64,000 bases of DNA from Streptomyces sp. Ru72 (GCF_002920635.1 NZ_PQSR01000010.1:1-64000), one strand, 5' to 3'. Shown: positions 25,376 through 34,819, numbered from the stretch's first letter. A program made the numbers and translations. Notes: a model not told the origin generated them from the letters alone.

Positions 25376-26566
25376 CTACTGAAGAACGACGGTTACACCG
25401 CAGCGTTTGAGCAGCCGAACGATGTCCTCGAAATAGGAGAGCCCCTCATCAGGATCCGAGACGACGTCTGCCAGCGCTCGACGCGCTACGTCCGCATCGT
25501 GCCAGATCAGGGTGAAGGGCAGGGCCACGCCGAAACCACCACCCAGGCAGTCCTTGAACGCGTTCCACTCCCGGCCGAAGTAGCCCCCGGGCCCCACGAG
25601 GGCCTCTGCCATCGCGCAGTGAAGGCCGGGCACGTCGGTGACGAACTTGCCGTCAAGATGATGGGTGCAGCCGGAGCGGTCCGGGCGCTGGCCGCTCATG
25701 CGGGTGGCCGTCAGGTCAAGCCACTCGGATCTACCCTGCGAGGAGTATGGGGCCCATTGGTTGCGGGTTGTCGGAACTCCCCGATACCAGGTCTCCCAGA
25801 TCGGCCGGGCCAACAGCGGAGGCCGATCGTCGCCGCCGTCAGCGAGTGTGATGTCGACGAGGGCGCCTCCGAGCACAGACGGCTGTGTCTTCTCGATTCG
25901 CAGGTACACGTTGTGGCGGTACATCACCTCGCCGCGGCGGTCCAGCGCCCACAATTGCACCCAGTCCCGGTCCCACTTGCGGGGTCGACGCAAGACGGCG
26001 AGCAAAGGTTCAGCGGCTTCGCATCCGATGAGGTGCAGTGGAGTCGATGGCGGGGCCCCGCGCGAGACAAACAGCCCATCCACTCCGACACAGTGTCCAG
26101 CGGGCCTGGCGACCATGGTGGTTCCCGCGAACAGTTTGAACTGCGGCAACACCGGCAGGGTGTGGTCCCAGGCGTGTTCCTCTTCGACCCCGGCCCCCAC
26201 GACGACATCCACCAGGGCCGGGTCGCTTCGGTTCGGCTGGTTGGCGAGGACCACAGCGTCCACCAAGGTCCACCACTGCAGCGGCTGCTGGTCGTCCCAT
26301 ACCTCGACACACACATCGCCCAGCAGCTCAGTCGACTCTGCGGCTGGCGACAGGGCATCGCGCAAAGAACCTGTGGGAGTGCATCCTCGCAGCGTCAATA
26401 CCTCGCGCTTCGGCGGCACCTTGTCCACAAACATGCCCTCGACGCTCGCGCACCGCCCCCAGTACTTCTCCTCGCCCTCCTCGTCCTCACGGACCAGCAG
26501 GTACTTGACCGGGAAACCCCGATCCCAGGCAGCGTGATCTGCGATCCGCACAAGTCCCCCGAACAC
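25376..26566 (-). CDS. Two-repeat protein with C-terminal barstar-like domain
   Basis: A 396-aa soluble protein. The last about 90 residues (HLDGKFVTDVPGLHCAMAEA, then YFGREWNAFKDCLGG and GVTVVLQ at the end) match barstar, the intracellular inhibitor of barnase-type RNases. The region before it carries two related units: GRCASVEGMFVDKVPP...LTLRGC near residue 40 and GHCVGVDGLFVSRGAP...LHLIGC near residue 160. This suggests an immunity protein or self-protection factor, but no barnase-like toxin gene is visible nearby. The GTG at 26566 or the one at 26551 (GGGGGA upstream) could be the start. Confidence 0.72.
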   Translation of the reverse strand: MFGGLVRIADHAAWDRGFPVKYLLVREDEEGEEKYWGRCASVEGMFVDKVPPKREVLTLRGCTPTGSLRDALSPAAESTELLGDVCVEVWDDQQPLQWWTLVDAVVLANQPNRSDPALVDVVVGAGVEEEHAWDHTLPVLPQFKLFAGTTMVARPAGHCVGVDGLFVSRGAPPSTPLHLIGCEAAEPLLAVLRRPRKWDRDWVQLWALDRRGEVMYRHNVYLRIEKTQPSVLGGALVDITLADGGDDRPPLLARPIWETWYRGVPTTRNQWAPYSSQGRSEWLDLTATRMSGQRPDRSGCTHHLDGKFVTDVPGLHCAMAEALVGPGGYFGREWNAFKDCLGGGFGVALPFTLIWHDADVARRALADVVSDPDEGLSYFEDIVRLLKRCGVTVVLQ

Positions 26567-26625
26567 TCAACCAATCTCTTGCCCAAGATACGGCGTCGGT
26601 CAGGAGACCACCGTCGCGGGCGACC

Positions 26626-27070
26626 GTGCGCTCAGCAGCTTGGTTGCTGTCGTTCTTATCCGAGGGTGGTGCAGCGAGCACCGAGGAATTGCGCAGCTTC
26701 GGAACACCTCCTCTTCACCAGTATGCGCGGCTACGCAGGCGGTACGGCACTCCGGAGCGCCTCAGGGCGTCCGCGGAGGCGGGTGACATGAGAGCTCTTC
26801 GTACTCTGGCCATGCTGGCCAAACTGCACGACGACTTCGACGAGGCCGAGCGCCTGCTGCGCATGGGCGTCGCAGCCGGTGACAGGGAGTCGATGTGGGA
26901 GATGGGGCGCTTGGTCGAACACCGCGACGGTCTCCAGGCGTCAGAGCCGTGGTTCCGGATGGCGGCGGAGCGCGGCCACTTCGCGGCCAAGCGGTTCTTC
27001 CGGCCCGGTCACGCACTCAACCTCGACGGCAGCAACCCCCTGTTCAAGGTGGAGGTGCCGCGGGCGGGAC
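26626..27070 (+). pseudogene. Sel1/TPR-like protein, C-terminally run-on
   Basis: Starting at 26626, the frame gives helical repeat sequence (LRTLAMLAKLHDDFDEAERL, LRMGVAAGDRESMWEMGRLV, WFRMAAERGHFAAKRFF) typical of Sel1-like repeats. After DGSNPLFKVEVPR (about 27070) the reading loses all repeat character and runs on into remnants of other genes, so the true end is probably lost. It is divergent from the barstar-like gene, sharing a 59-base gap. It could be a partner of that immunity-like protein. Confidence 0.5.
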
Positions 27071-27208
27071 GTGAGCAGGAGGCGACGGGGAGGGGTGGGA
27101 CGCCTGGCCGTGTGGCGCCGGGCGCAGGTGCCGCGCGGGACGGTCGGCCAACTGTCCGCCCCCGCCGGCCGACTCGCCCTCGAGTGAGGACGCAGCGGAA
27201 GGACGGTT

Positions 27209-27406
27209 CTCGACGACCCGTCCATCGCGCACATCACCTCGCTGTGGCAGGGGGGCCTGGGCTCCGGGACCGCCGACTGGCTGGACGACCACGGTTGGCG
27301 CACCGAGTTCCACCCGCTCGACGCCGTCGCAGCCCACTACGGCCGGCTCGTGGACAACCCGTCCGGTACCGGTTTCCTCACGGCCGTGCGCGCCCCCACT
27401 CCCTAG
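27209..27406 (+). pseudogene. C-terminal remnant of a class I SAM methyltransferase
   Basis: In one frame, from 27209 to the TAG at 27404, the sequence reads LDDPSIAHITSLWQGGLGSG, then TADWLDDHGWRTEFHPLDAV and GTGFLTAVRAPTP before the stop. This is the C-terminal end of the TIGR00027/leucine carboxymethyltransferase-like family common in actinomycetes. Nothing upstream in the frame resembles the SAM-binding part. Confidence 0.5.
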
Positions 27407-27663
27407 CCGTATCGATCAGGAGCGTTGATGACGCCGACCGGGCTCGATCACGGCGAAGACCTCCGATGTGGCGGAGCTGTCCAGGAACGCACCACACGGA
27501 GGTCTTCGTTCCCTACCGTACTGCCCTGCGGACCGTGTTCGGCAGGCGGCTGCTGGTCGAGCGTGTCTCTCCGGGCTTCCCGTCGCGCGTCTCGCCGCCG
27601 AATCGGTCGGCCCGGGGCGACCGGCTGACGACGCGGGCGGGGCTACCGGAACGGAGCACCTGC

Positions 27664-28628
27664 ATGCCGGGCACCGAGGCTGTCAGCGTCAGAGACATCC
27701 AGGACGCCGCCGCGCAGATCAAAGGCGTGGCCCATCGCACTCCGGTGCTCCGCTCACGGACGCTTGACGACATGGTCGGTGCGGAGGTCTTCGTCAAGTG
27801 CGAGAACTTCCAGCTCATCGGTGCCTTCAAGTTCCGCGGCGCGTACAACGCGGCGTCCCGGCTGTCCACGGAGCAGGTGTCGAAGGGAATCGCCGCGTAC
27901 CTCTGGTAACCACGCACAGGCCGTCGCTCTGGCGGCCCGGGAACTCGGCACCACGGCCGTGATCCTCATGCCGGAGGACACACCGAGCTCCAAGGTGCAG
28001 GCGACCCTCGGCTACGGCGCCGAAGTCGTCACCTACGACCGCTACACCGGAGACCGGGTGGCCATCGGTGAGGCACTGGCCGCCGACCGCGGCCTGTCCC
28101 TCATCCCTCCGTACGAGCACCCGCATGTCATCGCCGGACAAGGCACTGCCGCGCTGGAACTGCCGGAGGACGCCGGAGATCTGGACGCCGTCCTCGTCCC
28201 GGTCGGTGGCGGCGGACTGATCGCCGGCACCGCCACGGCCGTCAAGGGGCTTCGGCCCGGCACCCGAGTGATCGGCGTCGAGCCGGAGGCGGGCGACGAC
28301 ACGAAGCGTTCCCTGGAAGCCGGACGGCGCGTCTATCCCCGTACCCCGAACGATCGCCGACGGCCAGGCGGCGGACATTCCGGGCGAGCTGACCTTCTCC
28401 ATCAACCAGCGACTCGTGGACGAGGTCACCCTCGTCAGCGACGACCAGATCCGTGACGCGATGCGGTTCGCCTTCGAACGCATGAAGATCGTCATCGAAC
28501 CCAGCGGAGCCAGCGGCCTGGCCGCACTCCTGGCCCACCGGATCGACCGGCTTCCCCGTCGGATCGGCGTCATCGTCTCCGGCGGCAACATCAGCGTCGC
28601 GCGCTTCACGGAGGTTCTCGCCGGGTGA
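27664..28628 (+). pseudogene. Threonine dehydratase-like gene with two frameshifts
   Basis: Three frames together spell a nearly full PLP fold-type II threonine/serine dehydratase of about 320 aa. The first frame (27664-27909) has FVKCENFQLIGAFKFRGAYN with the PLP lysine. A break near 27900 destroys the expected YSSGNHAQ. The second frame runs from SGNHAQAVALAARELG through DAVLVPVGGGGLIAGTATAV to about 28340. A second break precedes IADGQAADIPGELTFSINQR, and the third frame ends GVIVSGGNISVARF at 28628. Either this is a recent pseudogene or the two indels are sequencing errors. Confidence 0.7.
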
Positions 28629-28748
28629 CGTGCGGCTGTGCCGCCGGAGGACGGCCAGTCGCCCGGCAGAGGCAAGGCCGCGGGTGAGGTGATGCCCGTC
28701 GACCGACGGGCCCAGGAGTGGTTGTGACCAGCACCTTCCCATCAGATC

Positions 28749-29396
28749 CTAGGAGCGGATGAACGTGCGGGCTTGCTCGATCCACCCCGACACGGCCTTG
28801 GCGCCGCAGCTCTCGGCGACCGACTGGGCCTCGTCGAGGTGGTGGGACGCCGCCGACGGGTCACCGGTTTCGGCCGCGAGGTAGGCGAGCGCCACCAGGC
28901 CGGCCGCTTCCCCGGGCCTGAAGCCGATCTCCCGGCGCAGAGTCACCGATTCGGTCAACCGCTCGCGGGCCTGGTCGAAGCGGCCTGCGTCCTTGTCGGC
29001 GAAGCCGAGATGCCGAATCGCATAGGACATCGTCATTCGGTCGCCGACGGATTTCGCCAGTGCGTACGACCGCTCGAAGTACGGCCTGCCCGCGGCGCCG
29101 TCGCCCTTGACCACCTGGTGCCAGCAGCCGACCCAGAACAACGCGTCCGCCTGACCCGACGTGTCCCCCAGACGCTCGTACAACTCGGCCGCGCGCTCGA
29201 ACAGCACCAGTTCCCGGGTGTTCTCTTCGCGGTCGTTCAGGAAGCGGACGTGCAGTACTTTGCCCCGCGCCATGGAAAGCGGCGCCTCGACCGCATCCAG
29301 CACGTCATCGGACCGGTCCAGCGCGGATGTGTCCCCGCCGAACATCGCGGCCTCGAACAGCTCTCCCGCACGTTCGATCCAGTCGTGCTCTTGCAT
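28749..29396 (-). CDS. Tetratricopeptide-repeat protein
   Basis: A 215-aa soluble helical protein of about five TPR units: DREENTRELVLFERAAELYE, SGQADALFWVGCWHQ, TMSYAIRHLGFADKDAGRFD and GEAAGLVALAYLAAETGDPS. TPR proteins are scaffolds for protein interaction; similar stand-alone ones occur beside regulators in Streptomyces. The ATG at 29396 (MQEHDWIERAGELF) is preceded by GGGAGGGG; the longer frame to 29447 adds only Arg-rich residues. Partners are unknown. Confidence 0.8.
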   Translation of the reverse strand: MQEHDWIERAGELFEAAMFGGDTSALDRSDDVLDAVEAPLSMARGKVLHVRFLNDREENTRELVLFERAAELYERLGDTSGQADALFWVGCWHQVVKGDGAAGRPYFERSYALAKSVGDRMTMSYAIRHLGFADKDAGRFDQARERLTESVTLRREIGFRPGEAAGLVALAYLAAETGDPSAASHHLDEAQSVAESCGAKAVSGWIEQARTFIRS

Positions 29397-29697
29397 ACCC
29401 CTGCCCCTCCCCGTTGGACGATGCCAGCGCCGAGGGTATCTCCGCACTCCCGGCGAAAGGCGGGACTTCGCAACGGCGGCTCTCGAAAGCCGCGGTCGCC
29501 CGCGAGCCGGGCGTGCCGGCGCGCGGGCGTCCGGGGCTTTCGCAACGGACCTCAGGCGCGCCGAACGTGCCGTGCCGGGGACACCGCGGTGGGTGGTGCG
29601 TGCGGCCGCCGGCAGCTCGGCCGGGCCACAGCCCCGGCGGGACCGGCTCGGAGCGCGTACCGCTCACACACGCTCGGTGTAAGCCTGGTGTCATCGC

Positions 29698-29901
29698 TCA
29701 GGCCGGCGTGACATTCTCGGCCTGCGGCCCCTTCTGCCCCTGAGTGACGTCGAAGCGGACTTTCTGACCCTCATGCAGTTCCCGGTAGCCGCCACCGGCG
29801 ATGGCCGAGTAGTGGACGAACACGTCAGGGCCGCCGCCGTCCTGCTCGATGAAGCCGAAGCCCTTTTCCGCGTTGAACCACTTCACTGTGCCGGTGGCCA
29901 T
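29698..29901 (-). CDS. csp: Cold-shock protein (CspA family)
   Basis: A 67-aa single cold-shock domain. It starts [20 protein letters not shown], with RNP1 in KGFGFI and RNP2 in DVFVHYSAI. These proteins bind single-stranded RNA and DNA as chaperones and antiterminators. The ATG at 29901 is the family start; MMRETD before it is not part of the domain. The 300 bases upstream probably include the long 5' leader that cold-shock genes often have. Confidence 0.95.
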   Translation of the reverse strand: MATGTVKWFNAEKGFGFIEQDGGGPDVFVHYSAIAGGGYRELHEGQKVRFDVTQGQKGPQAENVTPA

Positions 29902-30424
29902 GTCGGTCTCCCTCATCATCAGTCATCGGGCGGCGCAGCACCGTGCCACCCGGCCCATAGCTTGGATCATCGTGGACCACCCCCGGTGCTGGAAAGGAGA
30001 AACGCCCGGGGAGCCCCCCTGTATCGCGGTACCCGGAATCGGCGCCAGCGGGGTCCGGCCGTCATCGCGGGGCAGACTCGACGCGCATGCGGTTCCGCAA
30101 CGCAGGGGCTACGGCGCCGTCCTGCATGGGCAGCGGGCAGCTCAGTACGGCGGGTGCGCTGCCTCGGCCGTGTCTGTCAACTTCGGCGGTCATGACGGGG
30201 TTCGTCGAGGCTCGTAGACTCACGGCGTGGCATTCATGAGCACCCCGCACTGCTGCTTCCTGTGATCGGGAGACGTTGAGGGCGATGTCGGACGGCGTCG
30301 CCCTCCTAGGCGTGCCCGCTGCGCGAACCACCTTCCCGGCACGGTCCGTTCCTTGCTGAGGCAGTGACCTTCTTCTGCGCGTGCAGGCACGGTCTCTTCC
30401 CTTCAGCCTTGCCAGGAGTGCCTC
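29902..30424. other. Intergenic region, no gene supported
   Basis: A 523-base gap between the divergent cold-shock and rRNA methyltransferase genes. It should contain both promoters and perhaps a cold-shock leader on the minus strand. No repeat or convincing reading frame was seen. Confidence 0.5.
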
Positions 30425-31276
30425 GTGCCCGTGTTGCTTCCCCCTGCCCTCGGACTGTTCCTCGATCTGCTGCGCTGCCCGACGTGCCGCACGCGCCGCC
30501 TGCGCCCCGACCGCGGCGCACTGCGCTGCGCGGCGGGCCATACCTTCGACATCGCCCGCCACGGTTATGCCGGCCTCCTGACGGGCACCCGCGCCACCAG
30601 CGGCGACGACGCGGCCATGGTCCGGTCTCGGGAACGCTTCCTGGCCACTGGCAGGTTCGCGCCCATCCGTCAGGCCGTGGCCCGGCTGGCGGCCGACTCA
30701 GCTCCTGAGCGGGGCACGGTCGTGGACGTCGGGTGCGGCACGGGCTACTACCTGGCCGGTGTTCTCGATGAGCTGCCCGGCGCCCGCGGTCTGGGCCTAG
30801 ACACGTCGGTGCGCGCGCTGCGCTCGGCAGCCCGAGCCCACGATCGAGCCGCTGCCGCGACCTGGGATGTCTTCCGTCGCTTCCCGCTGGCCGACGAGGT
30901 GGCCGACGTGGTGCTGGACGTGTTCGCCCCGCGCAATCCAGCGGAGTTCCGCCGAGTACTCCGCCCCGCTGGCCGGCTGATCGTGGTCCGGCCCACCGGG
31001 CGGCACCTGGACGAGCTGTGCGGCGGGGTGCCTGGGATGGTCACCGTCGATCCGGCCAAGGAACAGCGCCTGCACCGAGCGCTGGCCCCCTACTTCGAGG
31101 CCGTCGTCACCGAACAGGTGGAGTACCCCATGGCCCTGGTCGGGCTGGAGTCCCTGGACCTGGTGGGAATGACGCCGAGCGCACGCCATGTGAGCCCTGC
31201 ACACCTGAACGATGACGGCCCCCTGTCCGACCGGGTCACCGTCTCCGTGCTGGCAACCACCTACCGGCCTCGGTGA
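30425..31276 (+). CDS. RlmA/TlrB-type 23S rRNA (guanine-N1)-methyltransferase
   Basis: A 283-aa enzyme. The N-terminal zinc finger is CPTCRTRRLRPDRGALRCAA followed by GHTFDIARHGYAGLL, the hallmark of RlmA(I)/RlmA(II). The SAM-binding motif I is VVDVGCGTGYYLAG. RlmA(II) (TlrB) of Streptomyces fradiae methylates G748 of 23S rRNA and gives tylosin resistance together with TlrD. No macrolide cluster is in the window, so this may be a housekeeping or orphan resistance gene. Start GTG at 30425. Confidence 0.85.
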   Translation: MPVLLPPALGLFLDLLRCPTCRTRRLRPDRGALRCAAGHTFDIARHGYAGLLTGTRATSGDDAAMVRSRERFLATGRFAPIRQAVARLAADSAPERGTVVDVGCGTGYYLAGVLDELPGARGLGLDTSVRALRSAARAHDRAAAATWDVFRRFPLADEVADVVLDVFAPRNPAEFRRVLRPAGRLIVVRPTGRHLDELCGGVPGMVTVDPAKEQRLHRALAPYFEAVVTEQVEYPMALVGLESLDLVGMTPSARHVSPAHLNDDGPLSDRVTVSVLATTYRPR

Positions 31277-31295
31277 CCATGAGCCGGTACATGCG

Positions 31296-31497
31296 CCTCC
31301 GACCGACGAGCGGTTGGTACGCCTGGTGCCCTGTCTTCTCCGCGACGCCGGCAAGGCAGGGCCCCCGTTCGCCGACCACCGCCGCACCATCGAGGAAAAC
31401 ATCCACCCGATACCGCACCGGGAACCGTGGAGGGATCTGCCCCGCGAGGCGTTCGGTCCCTGGCAGGAGGTGTGCAACGCCATCGCAGGCAGGACGT
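31296..31497 (+). pseudogene. IS5-family transposase N-terminal remnant
   Basis: One frame reads DERLVRLVPCLL, then GPPFADHRRTIEENIHPIPH and EPWRDLPREAFGPWQEV. This matches the N-terminal helix-turn-helix segment of IS5-group transposases (usual form PWRDLP...FGPWQTV). The DDE catalytic domain is absent and no terminal repeats were found. It follows the rRNA methyltransferase stop by 20 bases. Confidence 0.6.
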
Positions 31498-31574
31498 ACT
31501 CCTCGTCACTCGGGGGCGCGGCATGTCGGTGTCGGCCAAGGAGCGTGAAAGTGCGGCAGGCATGGTGAGGACTG

Positions 31575-31610
31575 CCGGGTATCCCGCCCCGGCCGGGGCG
31601 GGATACCCGG
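31575..31610. terminator. 36-bp perfect palindrome, bidirectional terminator
   Basis: CCGGGTATCCCGCCCCGG at 31575-31592 is immediately followed by its exact reverse complement at 31593-31610. It lies just past the stop of the sedolisin gene (31627), which reads toward it, and beyond the plus-strand genes. An 18-bp GC-rich stem makes a strong terminator in either direction. Confidence 0.8.
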
Positions 31611-31626
31611 TGGATCCCCCTGAGGG

Positions 31627-33132
31627 TCAGCCGCCGTGCACGGCGCTGACGAGGTCGGGCAGGAGCTTGGCCGCGTTCGGCGTGCCCAGTCCGGTGACGG
31701 GGTCCCATCCTGTGGTGGCCGAGTAGCCCGGGACCGACGCCTCGGCGGCGTTGCTGCCCACCGTCACGTCGTTGAAGTCCGCCGCGTACGTGGCCGGGGC
31801 CGACGCGAGCTTGTACAGAGCCGGGTTGATCAGTCCGAGTCCGCCGTGGTTGATCTGGTCGGCGATGGCGACGAGGCCCGCCCACTGCGGACACGCGAGC
31901 GACGTGCCGCCGATGTCGTACCAGCCCGTGCTGCACGGCGTGCTGCCGCACTTCAGCCCGCTCTGGCCGTCGGGCGGGAGAGACAGGTACACCAGTGCTC
32001 CCGTCGACGGGCTCGCCTGCAGGGAGACGTCCGGAACGCCGCGCATGGAGCCGATGGCCGTGCTGCCGGCCGGCAGCACGCCTGACTGGTAGTCCGGCTT
32101 GGCGAAGACGCTGCTGAAGCCGCCGCCGGAACCGATCCAGCCGATCTCCGACTGGCCGGGGGCGTTCTGGCAGGCCCCTGGCGGGGAGACGCTGTCGGCG
32201 ACCCTGCCGTTGGCCGCACCCGGGTCGGTGCACAGGTCCGTGCCGCCGACTCCGGTGACCAGCGGGTCGGACGCGGGCCACTCGACGGCGGGACCGGGAA
32301 GCGTCGACCCGCCCTGGCCCACCGGCGTCTTGGCCGAGCCGGCGCTTCCGTCGTCACCCGACGAGCCGAGTACGGTGACGCCGTTCTGTGCCGCGGACTT
32401 GAACGCGTAGCGCAGGTTCTGCAACGACTGGGAGCTGCCGAAGGCGCCCTCCGCGGAGGCGAACGACTGGGATATGACGGTCGCGAGGTGGTGCTCGACG
32501 ACGTACTGCTCGGCGGCCATCATCTGGGGGAAGCCCTGCACCCCGAGCGTCTCGGCGGTCGGCGTGGTGACCAGCAGGATATTGGCGCCGGGTGCCATGG
32601 CGTGGGCGGTCTCGACGTCGAGTGCCACCTCCAGCGCCCACGCGCTCTTGTCCTCCTGACCGGGGCTGTTGCTCGTGGACGGCGGCGCCTTGGTGGCAGG
32701 GGAGCCCTGCAGATGAAGCTCGCCGAAGGTCGGCATCCCGGGCGCACAGCTCACGCCCTCTTCGCCGCACATCGGTGCGATGCCGAATGCCTGGTCGAAG
32801 ACGTGCAGGTCGTGGGCCATGGTGTCGCTGCCGTAGGAGTCGACGATTGCGATCGTCTGGCCGCGGCCGTCCTCGCCGGCCGAGTGCAGCGGGCCCACGT
32901 TGTATGCCGCCCGGATGGCCTGTGGAGTGAAGCAGCGGCGTCCCACCGACGCGCATTGGGACTGGGTGGGCGGAGTCTGACCGGTTGTCAACTGCGTGAA
33001 GTCGGCCACGGTCGGACGTACTTGAGGATAGGCGGCCTGGTGGGCCGCGCCTGTCGCGGGAACGGCGCCCGCCGCTGCGAAGCTGAGGGTGCTCACCCCC
33101 GCGAGAAACCACCGTCTGATGGTGCGTGTCAT
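31627..33132 (-). CDS. Secreted sedolisin (S53) serine-carboxyl peptidase
   Basis: A 501-aa exported protease. A signal peptide of about 30 residues has twin arginines (MTRTIRRWFLAGVSTLSFAA). Sedolisin motifs follow: catalytic Glu and Asp in ALEVALDVETAHAMAPG, oxyanion Asp in VLGSSGDDGSAG, nucleophile Ser in GGTSLACPQWAG, and a calcium-binding Asp region near FNDVTVGSN. It starts directly on the catalytic domain without the usual large activation domain. S53 enzymes digest protein outside the cell, typically at acid pH. It ends at a strong palindromic terminator and is divergent from another secreted protein. Confidence 0.88.
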   Translation of the reverse strand: MTRTIRRWFLAGVSTLSFAAAGAVPATGAAHQAAYPQVRPTVADFTQLTTGQTPPTQSQCASVGRRCFTPQAIRAAYNVGPLHSAGEDGRGQTIAIVDSYGSDTMAHDLHVFDQAFGIAPMCGEEGVSCAPGMPTFGELHLQGSPATKAPPSTSNSPGQEDKSAWALEVALDVETAHAMAPGANILLVTTPTAETLGVQGFPQMMAAEQYVVEHHLATVISQSFASAEGAFGSSQSLQNLRYAFKSAAQNGVTVLGSSGDDGSAGSAKTPVGQGGSTLPGPAVEWPASDPLVTGVGGTDLCTDPGAANGRVADSVSPPGACQNAPGQSEIGWIGSGGGFSSVFAKPDYQSGVLPAGSTAIGSMRGVPDVSLQASPSTGALVYLSLPPDGQSGLKCGSTPCSTGWYDIGGTSLACPQWAGLVAIADQINHGGLGLINPALYKLASAPATYAADFNDVTVGSNAAEASVPGYSATTGWDPVTGLGTPNAAKLLPDLVSAVHGG

Positions 33133-33815
33133 CCGAGTCCTCTCTTGAGTTCGAAAGGGGACCTGCCGTCCGCCCCCTCAGGGTGTAGGGGGGTGGCAAA
33201 AGGGGGATGCGGATGCGGCGAGGCTATCCCTCGGGATTGCTCCCTGAAAGGCCTGGTCTGTCAACAGAGATCAAAGAAATGTGCTGCTGGACGGAACGTG
33301 AACTCCCGCGCGCAGGACGGCGTCTGGATCCCGGACCCGGTGCCCGCGGTGCGTCCTGCTTCCTACGGACGGACGCCCGGCAGCGCGTCGGCCGCTCTTT
33401 ACCGGGTTGTTCCGCGCATTTGACCCGGGGGAGGCTTGTGAGGCCGTCCGTAGGGAAGCCCGCCCCCGTTCCGGAGCGGTTCGCGCAAAAAACAGGGGCG
33501 ACGACATAGGGAAAACCCTCTCCAGGGATTCCGTTTCGCGACGAGCCTTTTACGGGCCATTTGCATCGACGTCCAGCGTCTGACTCACCTGAAGACACCT
33601 GCCGGAGAAGGGCTGTTGAAGCTTTGAGGATCACTCTTGACCGTGATCCAACAAGCTGGCTACTTTCCTCTCGGCAGGTTGCACCACAACCCCCGATTCC
33701 CGCCGGTCAGGCCTTTCCGCAATTCTGAAACGCTGCCGTCATACACAGAGGCATCGTTCCGGCCGGCGGGCCGCGCCCGCCACTCGATTGACCACCTCAC
33801 ATCGAAGGACCCATG
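33133..33815. other. Long divergent intergenic region
   Basis: 683 bases between the divergent sedolisin and EXORDIUM-like genes. Open frames are shadows. One inverted repeat is evident: GGATCAC at 33628-33634 and GTGATCC at 33643-33649, 8 bases apart, about 165 bases upstream of the plus-strand gene, a possible operator. AT-rich stretches near 33480-33560 could hold promoters. Confidence 0.5.
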
Positions 33816-34811
33816 ATGCTGCGCAGATCGACCCTTGGCCGCGTCGCTGTCACCGCCGCGGTGCTCACCGCCGCCGCACTCCTCGGCTCCTCGCCCGCCG
33901 GCGCCCAGACACCCGAGACATCCGGTCACGCCAAGCAGATGGCAGCGCGCGACGCGCGTACCGCCACGGCGGCCTCCACCAACCTCCTGTCGTACGGCGG
34001 AGGCGCAGTAGTCACCAGCCCCAAGGTCTACGTCGTCTACTGGGGCTCCCAGTGGGGCACCGGGTCGACCGTCACCAACGACCCCTCCGGTGAGGCGGCT
34101 CTGCAACTGTCGTTCTTCCAGCACACCTACGGCAGCGGTGACACCTGGTCGGCCTCGCAGACGCAGTACTGCCAGGGCGTCGCCGTCGGCACCACGCAGT
34201 GCAACGGCGCCGGAACCCCCGTCGGACACCCGGCGTCGAACCCGGTGGGCGGCACCTGGCTGGACAGTTCCGTCTCCGCACCCACCAAGCCGTCCAATGC
34301 ACAGATAGCGTCGGAAGCGGTGAAGGCGGCGGCGCACTTCGGCGTCTCCGGTGACAACGTGCAGATCATCGTGGACGCGCCGCACGGTGTCGTCCCCACC
34401 GGCTTCAAGACCCAGTACTGCGCCTGGCACGACCAGACGACGACCGGCAGCGGCGCACCGCTGCCGTACACCAACTTCCCGTACATCAGCGACGCCGGCA
34501 GTGCCTGCGGCGCCAACTTCGTGAGCACCGGCAGCACGGGAGTGAACGGGACCACCGAGGGCGTGACGATCGTGGGCGGGCACGAGTACGCCGAGACGCT
34601 CACCGACCCGACCGCGAGCACGGGATGGCTCGACTCGACCGGCTACGAGACCGGTGACAAGTGCGCCTGGATCTCCAGCGGTCAGGGCGCTTCGACGATC
34701 GTCGGCCTGAACGGCTCCAACTACGCCGTCCAGTCGCTGTGGAGCAACAACTTCAACAACGGCAGCGGCGGCTGCGTCGTCTCCTACACCAGCCCCACCA
34801 ACCAGCACTGA
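33816..34811 (+). CDS. Secreted EXORDIUM-like protein
   Basis: A 331-aa exported protein: signal peptide LGRVAVTAAVLTAAALLG ending near AGAQ, then VTSPKVYVVYWGSQWGTGS and, near the C-terminus, TIVGGHEYAETLTDPTA with GYETGDKCAW. The GGHEYAE...TDP pattern matches bacterial relatives of plant EXORDIUM/phosphate-induced-1 proteins; a metallopeptidase-like HExxE core has been suspected but is not proven. Four or more cysteines suggest disulfides. The second ATG (33816) has better spacing from AAGGA than 33813. A strong hairpin terminator follows. Confidence 0.7.
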   Translation: MLRRSTLGRVAVTAAVLTAAALLGSSPAGAQTPETSGHAKQMAARDARTATAASTNLLSYGGGAVVTSPKVYVVYWGSQWGTGSTVTNDPSGEAALQLSFFQHTYGSGDTWSASQTQYCQGVAVGTTQCNGAGTPVGHPASNPVGGTWLDSSVSAPTKPSNAQIASEAVKAAAHFGVSGDNVQIIVDAPHGVVPTGFKTQYCAWHDQTTTGSGAPLPYTNFPYISDAGSACGANFVSTGSTGVNGTTEGVTIVGGHEYAETLTDPTASTGWLDSTGYETGDKCAWISSGQGASTIVGLNGSNYAVQSLWSNNFNNGSGGCVVSYTSPTNQH

Positions 34812-34819
34812 CCTTGCCG

